From: Marmoricola sp. Leaf446 | GTDB lineage: Bacteria; Actinomycetota; Actinomycetes; Propionibacteriales; Nocardioidaceae | NCBI RefSeq assembly: GCF_001424755.1 | Contig: NZ_LMRF01000001.1 | Span: forward strand, 1,433,384-1,497,383 | DNA length: 64,000 nucleotides | Direction of reading: 5' to 3' | Shown: positions 56,803 to 64,000 of the stretch, piece by piece | Layout: each line of letters starts with the position of its first letter | Position numbering within the stretch: position 1 is the first letter of the stretch | Translations under genes and position numbers: made by a program | The notes under the pieces: generated by a model | Databases searched by the model: none | The model's input: the letters and a program-made list of their open reading frames with translations, nothing else | What the model was told of the DNA's origin: nothing

Positions 56803-58056
56803 TCAGACCTCGGGCTCGGGGGTGGTGAAGCCGGCCTCGGCGTCGGCGGCGACGACCTCCTCACGGGTGATCCCGAGCAGGTAGAGGACGGCGTCCATGT
56901 AGGGCACGTTGACCGACGTCTGCGCCGCCTCCTGGACGACCGGCTTGGCGTTGAAGGCGATGCCCAGCCCGGCGGCGTTGAGCATGTCGAGGTCGTTGGC
57001 GCCGTCGCCGATGGCCACGGTGGAGGTGACGGGCACGCCGACCTCGCGCGCGAACCGGCGCAGCGCCTCGGCCTTCCCGGCCCGGTCGACGACGGGGCCG
57101 ACCACGCGGCCGGTGAGCCTCCCGTCGACGACCTCGAGCTCGTTGGCGACCGCGAAGTCGATGCCGAGGTCGGCGGCGAGGCGGTCGGTGAGCTGGGAGA
57201 ACCCGCCGCTGACGATCGCGAAGCGGTAGCCGAGCCGCTTGAGCACCCGGACGGTGGTCCGGGCCCCGGGGGTGAGCTGCAGCTCGTCGTACACCTCGTC
57301 GAGGGCGGTGGCCTTGAGCCCCTCCAGCAGGGCGACCCGGGAGCGCAGGCTCTCGGCGAAGTCGAGCTCGCCGCGCATCGCCTCCTCGGTGACGCGGGCG
57401 ACCTCCTCCTCGCAGCCGGCCTTCGCGGCGAGCATCTCGATGACCTCGCCCTGGACCAGCGTGGAGTCGACGTCCATCACGATCAGCCGCATGCCGCGCC
57501 GCAGCAGGCTCGCGGGCTGCACCGCGATGTCGACGCCCTGGACGGCCGCCTCGCGGGCGAGCAGGTCGCGCAGCTCGTCGGGGTCGGTGCCGGACACGTG
57601 CAGGTCGATGGCGGTGATCGGGTAGCGCGCCATCCGTTCGATGCGGTCGATGTTGGCGCCGGTGTCGGCCACCCGTCCGGCGATGGCCGCGACGGCGGCG
57701 GCACGCAGCGGGCTGCCGAGCACGGTCACGTGGCTGCGGCCCTCGGGGCGCGGCCGGTTGTCGCCGGACCCCTGGACCACCTCGACGGTCATGTCGAGGT
57801 CGGCGGCCACCTGCTCCAGCGCGCTGCGCAGCGCCTGCCACTGCCGTGGCGAGGACACCAGCAGCCCGAGGACCAAACGCCGCCGCAGCACGATCTGCTC
57901 GATGTCGAGCACCTCGACGGAGAAGTCGGCCAGGGTGTCGAAGACCAGCGAGGTGACGCCGGGACGGTCACGGCCGGTGAGGGTGACCAGGAGGGTCCGC
58001 TCCCCGCCGGGCGGCTCGGGGGCGGGTCCAGCGGGGACGTCGGGCTGCTCCGGCAC
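56803..58056 (-). CDS. serB: Phosphoserine phosphatase with two ACT-like domains
   Basis: 417 residues. Last step of serine biosynthesis. N-terminal ACT domains (about 18-98 and 108-180; LTGRDRPGVTS and VTVLGSPLRAAAV) are likely serine-sensing. The HAD phosphatase follows: DVDST at 195-199 (nucleophile Asp195), SGGFSQLTDRLA and GDGANDLDML. GTG 58056 lies 7 bases after TAGCCT and is leaderless; longer starts would enter the upstream gene. The TAG of this hexamer is also that gene's stop codon. Confidence 0.94.
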   Translation of the reverse strand: MPEQPDVPAGPAPEPPGGERTLLVTLTGRDRPGVTSLVFDTLADFSVEVLDIEQIVLRRRLVLGLLVSSPRQWQALRSALEQVAADLDMTVEVVQGSGDNRPRPEGRSHVTVLGSPLRAAAVAAIAGRVADTGANIDRIERMARYPITAIDLHVSGTDPDELRDLLAREAAVQGVDIAVQPASLLRRGMRLIVMDVDSTLVQGEVIEMLAAKAGCEEEVARVTEEAMRGELDFAESLRSRVALLEGLKATALDEVYDELQLTPGARTTVRVLKRLGYRFAIVSGGFSQLTDRLAADLGIDFAVANELEVVDGRLTGRVVGPVVDRAGKAEALRRFAREVGVPVTSTVAIGDGANDLDMLNAAGLGIAFNAKPVVQEAAQTSVNVPYMDAVLYLLGITREEVVAADAEAGFTTPEPEV

Positions 58057-58063
58057 GCGGACG

Positions 58064-58069
58064 AGGCTA
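58064..58069 (-). promoter_or_regulatory. -10 element TAGCCT for leaderless serB
   Basis: Minus-strand TAGCCT, 7 bases, then GTG 58056. TAG (58069-58067) doubles as the stop of the upstream gene. Confidence 0.55.
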
Positions 58070-58771
58070 GCGGTCGTGGCGCCCGGTGCAGGCGCCGACC
58101 ACGGCCCGACGGGCGGCGCGGTCGAGGTCGGCCAGCGCCTCGCGACGCCGCGCCACCTCGTGGGTCGACAGCGCACCGCCCTCGTCGGCCCGGGCGGCGT
58201 CGACGACGTCGAGGCAGAGCGCGGCCCGCTCGAGCGTCTCGCGGCGGCGCGGGTCGAGGACCGGCGGCAGCGGCAGCGGCGGACGGTGGCGCAGGTTGAG
58301 CAGCAGGTCGGGCACCTCGGGGCTCCACGACGCGACGTCGAGGTCCACCAGGCGCTGGGTCACCGTCGCGAGGGCGAGGCGCAGCTCGGAGGCGCTCTCG
58401 CGCTCGTCGACGTACGGCGCCGGGGCCGCCCGGTGCGCTCGCCACACCACGCTGCGGGCGTCGAGCTCGGGCACCAGCGCCACCGACCCCGCGAGCACGG
58501 CCTGCCCGGCCTCCAGGGCGGCGTGGTTGAGCTCCGGCGGGCCACCCAGCCCGGTCAGGTCGCCCGGCACCGGCAGCGCCAGCGAGACCGGGCCGCGCAG
58601 CGCACCGGGGAGCTCGACCAGCTCGGCCACCTCGCGGTCGGGCAGCCCGACCACCAGGTGCCGGGGGTCCTCGCCGCGCACGGCGTCGGCGAGGTCGTCG
58701 GGACCGACGTGGCCGGCGCGGACGGCGTCCAGCCAGGTCGCCAGGACGGCGGAGACGGGCAGCGAGCTCAC
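58067..58771 (-). CDS. Conserved-looking protein of unknown function
   Basis: 234 residues, no signal peptide or membrane helix. Acidic-to-neutral N-terminal half with DDLADAVRGEDPRHLVVGLP, a central Pro/Leu-rich stretch (RPPLPLPPVLDPRRRE), and a C-terminal Arg/Ala helix ending in CTGRHDR. The strong codon bias and a leaderless GTG (TACGAT 6 bases upstream) support a real gene. I do not recognise the family. It precedes serB on the same strand. Confidence 0.65.
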   Translation of the reverse strand: MSSLPVSAVLATWLDAVRAGHVGPDDLADAVRGEDPRHLVVGLPDREVAELVELPGALRGPVSLALPVPGDLTGLGGPPELNHAALEAGQAVLAGSVALVPELDARSVVWRAHRAAPAPYVDERESASELRLALATVTQRLVDLDVASWSPEVPDLLLNLRHRPPLPLPPVLDPRRRETLERAALCLDVVDAARADEGGALSTHEVARRREALADLDRAARRAVVGACTGRHDR

Positions 58772-58777
58772 CGGGGA

Positions 58778-58783
58778 ATCGTA
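58778..58783 (-). promoter_or_regulatory. -10 element TACGAT for the leaderless unknown gene
   Basis: Minus-strand TACGAT, 6 bases, then GTG 58771. Confidence 0.5.
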
Positions 58784-58868
58784 GGAGCCCGCGCCACGCC
58801 ACGTCCCCGCCGCCCGGTAGGTTGACCCAGGTCCGTCGCCCCCGTCCCGCCGCGTGAGGTCCCCACCC

Positions 58869-59666
<798 letters not shown>

Positions 59667-59701
59667 GCGCGCGGAGCAGGTAAGGGCGCGCAGCCCCCGG
59701 A

Positions 59702-59707
59702 TAGGGT
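59702..59707 (+). promoter_or_regulatory. -10 element TAGGGT for leaderless nfeD
   Basis: TAGGGT, 6 bases, then ATG 59714. Confidence 0.6.
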
Positions 59708-59713
59708 TCGGCC

Positions 59714-60175
59714 ATGGACTGGCTGCGTGACCACGCCTGGGAGAGCTGGATGGTGCTCGCCGTGGTCCTGGGCGCGCTGGAGATGCTCGGCCTCGAGCTG
59801 TTCCTGCTGATGCTGGCGGGCGGCGCGGTCGTCGGTGGCGTCACGGCGCTGCTCGGCGGCGACCCGCCCCTCCAGCTCATCCTCGCCCTGGTCACCTCGG
59901 TCGCGCTGCTCGGCCTGGTCCGGCCCAACATCGTCGGACGACTCCACTCCACGCCCAAGCTGGTGACCGGCCACCACTCGCTCATCGGCCGCCGCGCCAC
60001 GGTGCTCCGGGAGCTGTCCGGCTCGGCGCCGGGCCGGGTCAAGGTCGAGGGCGAGGAGTGGACCGCGCTGCCGTACGACGAGGACGACGCCATCGAGGCC
60101 GGTGCCGTGGTCGACGTCGTGATGATCAAGGGTGCGACGGCCTACGTGCTGCGCACCCACCCGCCGACGACGTAG
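59714..60175 (+). CDS. NfeD-like membrane protein
   Basis: 153 residues. Short NfeD family: three hydrophobic segments (about 14-75) with ALEMLGLELFLLMLAGGA, then a soluble OB-fold domain (about 85-150, HHSLIGRRATVLREL and GEEWTALP). Such proteins work with SPFH/stomatin proteins in membrane-domain organisation, and the SPFH gene follows after 45 bases. Leaderless ATG. Confidence 0.9.
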   Translation: MDWLRDHAWESWMVLAVVLGALEMLGLELFLLMLAGGAVVGGVTALLGGDPPLQLILALVTSVALLGLVRPNIVGRLHSTPKLVTGHHSLIGRRATVLRELSGSAPGRVKVEGEEWTALPYDEDDAIEAGAVVDVVMIKGATAYVLRTHPPTT

Positions 60176-60220
60176 CCACGTCGCGGCGTTCCGTTGCTCG
60201 GGTGACAAGGGGGATAGCCA

Positions 60221-61432
60221 ATGGGACTTCTCATCGTGCTGGTGGTGCTGCTGCTCTTCGTGGTGGTGCTGCTGGCCAAGTCCATCCAGATCGTGCCGCA
60301 GTCGCGGGTCGGCATCGTGGAGCGGCTGGGCAAGTACCAGCGCACGCTCACCGAGGGCCCCAACCTGCTGGTGCCGTTCATCGACCGGGTGCGCTACAAG
60401 ATCGACCTGCGTGAGCAGGTGGTCTCGTTCCCGCCCGTGTCGGTGATCACCGAGGACAACCTGTCGGTCGACATCGACACCGTCATCTACTTCACGGTGA
60501 CCGACCCGGTCGCGGCGACGTACGAGATCGTGAACTACATCCAGGGCGTCGAGCAGCTGACCATCACCACCACCCGCAACATCGTCGGCGGCATGACGCT
60601 GGAGGAGACGCTGACCTCCCGCGACCGCATCAACACCAGCCTCTCGGAGGTCCTCGACGACGCCACCGGTCGCTGGGGCATCAAGGTCAAGCGCGTCGAG
60701 ATCAAGGCGATCGACCCGCCGGCGTCCATCAAGGACTCGATGGAGAAGCAGATGCGCGCCGACCGCGACAAGCGCGCCGCGATCCTCACCGCCGAGGGCC
60801 AGCGGCAGTCCGCGATCCTCACCGCCGAGGGTGGCAAGCAGGCCGCCATCCTCAACGCCGAGGGCGACCGCCAGTCGCTGATCCTGCGGGCCCAGGCCGA
60901 GCGGGAGTCCTCGATCCTCAAGGCCCAGGGTGAGGGCCAGGCCATCCAGACGGTGTTCCAGGCCATCCACGACGGGCAGCCCGACCAGGCGCTGCTCGCC
61001 TACCAGTACCTCCAGATGATGCCCAAGATCGCCGAGGGCTCGGCCAACAAGGTGTGGGTCGTGCCGTCGGAGATCACCAAGGCGCTCGAGGGCCTCGGCT
61101 CGGCGATGAACCAGGTGAGCGGCATCCCGAAGGACTCCGGCGGCCCGCGGGTGCGGGTCGACCCCGGTGCCCTGGACATCGAGATCCCCGAGGTGGACAC
61201 CAGCAGCGCCGACGAGGCCGTGCGCGAGGCGCTACGCGCCGCCGAGGAGTCGGCGCGCACCGCGCCCGGCCAGGCGGCCGGATCGATCGGCGGGCTCGAC
61301 TCCGCGACCGGCGTCCCCGACCCGTCGCTGGCGCCTCGGCCGGCCCAGGAGCGACCGGCCCAGGAGCGACCGGCCGAGGCCCCGCCGACCGGCACCGACG
61401 GCCCGCCCGACGACGGGGCGACCCGGGCCTAG
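60221..61432 (+). CDS. SPFH/stomatin-like membrane protein
   Basis: 403 residues. N-terminal transmembrane helix (about 2-20), then the SPFH domain (IVPQSRVGIVERLGKYQ, LSVDIDTVIYFTVTDP). A coiled coil with repeating AILTAEG/AILNAEG heptads runs about 185-245. The C-terminal tail is Pro/Ala/Glu-rich and contains the direct repeat AQERP twice. Likely forms membrane assemblies with the NfeD-like partner. ATG lies after GGGGGAT, a fair ribosome site. Stop overlaps the TauE-like gene by one base. Confidence 0.93.
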   Translation: MGLLIVLVVLLLFVVVLLAKSIQIVPQSRVGIVERLGKYQRTLTEGPNLLVPFIDRVRYKIDLREQVVSFPPVSVITEDNLSVDIDTVIYFTVTDPVAATYEIVNYIQGVEQLTITTTRNIVGGMTLEETLTSRDRINTSLSEVLDDATGRWGIKVKRVEIKAIDPPASIKDSMEKQMRADRDKRAAILTAEGQRQSAILTAEGGKQAAILNAEGDRQSLILRAQAERESSILKAQGEGQAIQTVFQAIHDGQPDQALLAYQYLQMMPKIAEGSANKVWVVPSEITKALEGLGSAMNQVSGIPKDSGGPRVRVDPGALDIEIPEVDTSSADEAVREALRAAEESARTAPGQAAGSIGGLDSATGVPDPSLAPRPAQERPAQERPAEAPPTGTDGPPDDGATRA

Positions 61433-62238
61433 TGGGTCCCTTCGAATCGGCGGCGATCCTCCTCGCGGGGGTCGCCGCCGGCACGATCAACACCGTCGTG
61501 GGCTCGGGCACGCTGATCACCTTCCCGACGCTGCTCGTCTTCGGCGTACCGCCCGTGACGGCCAACGTGTCCAACACCCTGGGCCTGGCGCCGGGCTCGC
61601 TGTCCGGGGCGATCGGCTACCGCGCCGAGCTGCGCGGCCAGCGCCGCCGGCTCGTGGTCCTCGGCTCGGCGTCGCTGCTCGGCGGGATCGTCGGCGCGCT
61701 GCTGCTGCTCTGGCTCCCGTCCTCGGCCTTCGACGCCGTGGTGCCCGTCCTGATCCTGCTCGGCTGCGCCCTGGTGATCGTCGGCCCCCGGCTCTCGCGC
61801 CGCGTCGCGGCCCGCGCGGCCACCCGGGGAGGGCTGGCCGAGCACGGCGCCTGGTGGGTGTGGCCGGCCGTCGGCCTGGCCGGGGTGTACGGCGGCTACT
61901 TCGGCGCCGCCCAGGGCGTGCTGCTGATGGCGATCCTCGGCATCGGCGTCGCCGACACCATGCAGCGCCACAACGCCGGCAAGAACGTGCTGGCGCTGAT
62001 CGTCAACGGGATCGCGGCCGTGGTGTTCGTGCTGCTCGCCTTCGTCGACGTGCCGTTCGCCCCCTCGAGCTCGGCCGGCAGCATCGACTGGTCGGTCGCC
62101 GGCCTGATCGCGGTCGGCTCGGTGATCGGCGGCCAGATCGGCGCCAAGGTCGGCCGGCGGCTGCCGCCGCCGCTGCTGCGGGCGGTCATCGTGACCGTCG
62201 GCCTGGTCGCCGTCGCGGCGTTCGTGCTGCCGCTGTAG
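61432..62238 (+). CDS. Sulfite exporter TauE/SafE family (TSUP) membrane protein
   Basis: 268 residues, about eight transmembrane helices. TSUP family signature AAGTINTVVGSGTLITFPTL and VSNTLGLAPGSLSGAIGYR in the first half, with a matching repeat in the second (GVYGGYFGAAQGVLLMAILG). Substrate is a sulfur- or carbon-containing anion in studied members; unknown here. GTG overlaps the SPFH stop (TAGTG), so the three genes nfeD-SPFH-TSUP form one unit. Confidence 0.9.
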   Translation: MGPFESAAILLAGVAAGTINTVVGSGTLITFPTLLVFGVPPVTANVSNTLGLAPGSLSGAIGYRAELRGQRRRLVVLGSASLLGGIVGALLLLWLPSSAFDAVVPVLILLGCALVIVGPRLSRRVAARAATRGGLAEHGAWWVWPAVGLAGVYGGYFGAAQGVLLMAILGIGVADTMQRHNAGKNVLALIVNGIAAVVFVLLAFVDVPFAPSSSAGSIDWSVAGLIAVGSVIGGQIGAKVGRRLPPPLLRAVIVTVGLVAVAAFVLPL

Positions 62239-62279
62239 GTGCGGCCCGGCGTACGACGTGGGGCGCCACCCACGACGCA

Positions 62280-62316
62280 CGACGCCCCCGACCGCACGGA
62301 GCGGACGGGGGCGTCG
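62280..62316. terminator. Bidirectional terminator between TSUP gene and catalase
   Basis: CGACGCCCCCG (62280-62290) and CGGGGGCGTCG (62306-62316) form a perfect 11-bp stem; the loop contains CCG/CGG that can extend it. Convergent gene ends lie 42 and 26 bases away. Confidence 0.75.
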
Positions 62317-62341
62317 GGTGGAGCAGGTGGTGTGAGGTGGG

Positions 62342-63889
62342 TCAGGCCGAGCGGGCGTGGCTCTTGCTCGACTCGGTGATCACGCCCACGCGGTCGGTCG
62401 GGCCGGGGGCCGGCGCCTTCTCGTCCTGGCCGGCGTTGACGGCCTCCTCGATGCGCTTGCCGGTGTCGGCGTCGACGTTCTTCCAGTACTCGATGACGCG
62501 GGGGAGCGTCTCGGGCTTCACGCCGCCGAGGATGTGACCGGCGACGTTGCCGACGAAGCGCTCGCGCTGCTCGTCGTCCCAGACCTCGCGCACCAGGGTG
62601 CCGGCCTGGCCGAAGTCGTCGTCCTCGGAGCGCAGGGTGTAGGCCTCGCGGACCATGGCGCCGTCGACCTCCCAGCCGTCCTCGGCGACACCGGTCTCGT
62701 CGGAGAACCCGCGACCGTAGGAGTTCGGGGCGTAGACCGGGGCGTCACCGGAGTGCTGGTAGGCCATCGGGCCGTCGAAGGTGTAGGTGTTGTGGTCGGC
62801 CACGCGGTTCTGGTTGACCGGCAGCTGGTGGTAGTTCGGGCCGATCCGGTAGCGGTGCGTGTCGGCGTAGGAGAACACCCGTCCCTGCAGCATCTTGTCG
62901 GGGCTGAAGGAGATGCCCGGCACGATCGCGCTGGGCTCGAAGGCCGCCTGCTCGATCTGGGCGAAGAAGTTGTCGGGGTTCTTGTTCAGCGTCATCGTGC
63001 CGACCTTGATCAGCGGGTAGTCCGCGTGCGACCAGGTCTTGGTCAGGTCGAACGGGTTGAACCGGTAGGTCTTGGCGTCCTCGTAGGGCATCACCTGCAC
63101 GTTCAGCGTCCAGGACGGGAAGTCGCCGTTGTCGATGGCCTCCTGGAGGTCGCGACGGTGGAAGTCGCTGTCCTCGCCGGCGATCTTGTTGGCCGCCTCC
63201 TGGGTCAGGTTGCGCACGCCCTGGTCGGAGTGGAAGTGGAACTTCACCCACGACTTCTCGCCGGCGGCGTTGATCCACATGTAGGTGTGCGAGCCGTAGC
63301 CATTCATCTCGCGCCACGACGCCGGGATGCCGCGGTCGCCCATCAGGTAGGTCACCTGGTGCGCCGACTCGGGGTTGAGGGTCCAGAAGTCCCACTGCAT
63401 GTCGTTGTCGCGCAGGCCGGTGCCGCCGCGACGCTTCTGCGAGCGGATGAAGTGGGGGAACTTCATGGTGTCGCGCACGAAGAACACGGGGGTGTTGTTG
63501 CCGACGAGGTCCCAGTTGCCCTCGGTCGTGTAGAACTTCAGCGCGAAGCCGCGGGGGTCGCGCCAGGTGTCGGGGGAGCCCTGCTCGCCGGCGACGGTGG
63601 AGAAGCGGGCCAGCATGTCGGTGGTGACACCGGGCTGGAACAGCGCCGCCTTGGTGTACGCCGAGACGTCCTCGGTGGTCTCGAAGGTGCCGAACGCACC
63701 CGAGCCCTTGGCGTGGACGTTGCGCTCGGGCACACGCTCGCGGTTGAAGTGCGCCATCTGATTGATGAAGTGGTGGTCGTTGAGCAGGATCGGGCCGGTG
63801 TCGCCGACGGTCAGCGAGTTCTTCTCGCTGGGGGCCGGGGCACCCGACTCGGTCGTGGAGCCGCCCTGCGGGCGCGTGGTTTCACTCAT
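62342..63889 (-). CDS. katA: Heme catalase, small-subunit clade
   Basis: 515 residues. Monofunctional catalase that breaks down hydrogen peroxide. Active-site His59 in [10 protein letters not shown], the conserved Asn in GNNTPVFF (131-132), Ser/Thr-rich FSTVAGE and the heme-ligand Tyr341 in [14 protein letters not shown] are intact. Length fits the clade 3 small-subunit type. TTGGAGGACC precedes the ATG. No fur-like regulator lies upstream within the window. Confidence 0.95.
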   Translation of the reverse strand: MSETTRPQGGSTTESGAPAPSEKNSLTVGDTGPILLNDHHFINQMAHFNRERVPERNVHAKGSGAFGTFETTEDVSAYTKAALFQPGVTTDMLARFSTVAGEQGSPDTWRDPRGFALKFYTTEGNWDLVGNNTPVFFVRDTMKFPHFIRSQKRRGGTGLRDNDMQWDFWTLNPESAHQVTYLMGDRGIPASWREMNGYGSHTYMWINAAGEKSWVKFHFHSDQGVRNLTQEAANKIAGEDSDFHRRDLQEAIDNGDFPSWTLNVQVMPYEDAKTYRFNPFDLTKTWSHADYPLIKVGTMTLNKNPDNFFAQIEQAAFEPSAIVPGISFSPDKMLQGRVFSYADTHRYRIGPNYHQLPVNQNRVADHNTYTFDGPMAYQHSGDAPVYAPNSYGRGFSDETGVAEDGWEVDGAMVREAYTLRSEDDDFGQAGTLVREVWDDEQRERFVGNVAGHILGGVKPETLPRVIEYWKNVDADTGKRIEEAVNAGQDEKAPAPGPTDRVGVITESSKSHARSA

Positions 63890-63974
63890 CGGGGTCCTCC
63901 AAGGACGGGCTGCGGGTGGAACAGTGAGAAGGGGTGGGCCACCAGGGCCGCACAGAAGGCGCGTACCCCGAACC

Positions 63975-64000
63975 GGCGGGTCCGTTCAGCCGGACCCGCC
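63975..64000. terminator. Perfect hairpin at the window end
   Basis: GGCGGGTCCG (63975-63984), loop TTCAGC, CGGACCCGCC (63991-64000): a perfect 10-bp stem 85 bases upstream of the catalase start. Probably the terminator of the neighbouring gene beyond the edge; the 63890-63974 stretch shows no gene. Confidence 0.55.

Overview
The window is very GC-rich, uses GTG starts freely, packs genes with 1- or 4-nt stop/start overlaps, and carries actinobacterial hallmarks: whiA, rbpA, opcA, acVLRF1, DUF3099, and a suf operon with a SufR repressor and a Rieske ferredoxin. Gene content and order fit a Nocardioides-like member of the Propionibacteriales. This is a chromosomal housekeeping region. I see no rRNA or tRNA genes, no prophage, no insertion sequence with a transposase, and no CRISPR array.

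Layout. 1-7131 (+): 3' end of uvrC, rapZ-yvcK-whiA, the glycolytic block gap-pgk-tpiA, then secG and rbpA. 7132-8390: a DUF559-type nuclease-fold gene bracketed by two inverted arrays of 32-bp palindromic repeats. 8391-16576 (-): a six-gene pentose-phosphate operon transcribed tkt-tal-pgi-zwf-opcA-pgl. 16828-21589: heme O synthase (+), then on the minus strand an ABC exporter pair coupled to heme A synthase, a lipoprotein, and a DinB-like protein. 21631-25418 (-): a two-gene unit of a PqqD-like/M50 membrane peptidase and an internally repetitive protein without a signal peptide. 25673-32435 (+): sufR-B-D-Rieske-C-S-U-T. 32425-40527: lipoproteins, a dienelactone hydrolase, an acVLRF1 ribosome-rescue factor, an amino-acid permease, a hydrolase, a phosphotransferase-fold protein, a DUF6314 protein, BioY and a neutral zinc metallopeptidase. 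40670-48533: an ABC-F protein, crotonase, ABC exporter, atypical SDR, SURF1, MoaA, two small proteins and dodecin. 48538-55650: a stand-alone Mur-ligase paralogue of cyanophycin synthetase, a NYN/LOTUS protein, and the cyanophycin genes cphA and cphB. 55684-64000: histidine phosphatase, DUF1990, SerB, an unknown protein, a lone ABC ATPase, NfeD/SPFH/TauE and a catalase.

How it works together. The first quarter holds lower glycolysis, the pentose-phosphate pathway and YvcK/RapZ control. CtaA, CtaB and SURF1 serve cytochrome oxidase assembly. SufR with its operon serves Fe-S cluster supply, which MoaA and other enzymes need.

Most notable. (1) Fifteen genes start 6-7 nt after a TANNNT -10 hexamer, so leaderless transcription looks like a main mode here, with two or three overlapping or facing bidirectional promoters. 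(2) The DUF559 gene flanked by inverted 32-bp repeat arrays resembles a REP/RAYT arrangement with a nuclease-fold gene in place of the tyrosine transposase. (3) The M50 peptidase and repeat-protein pair looks like an uncharacterised peptidase-substrate system. (4) The cyanophycin locus has an extra Mur-ligase-only paralogue. Start codons and promoters were judged by eye; no similarity search was run.
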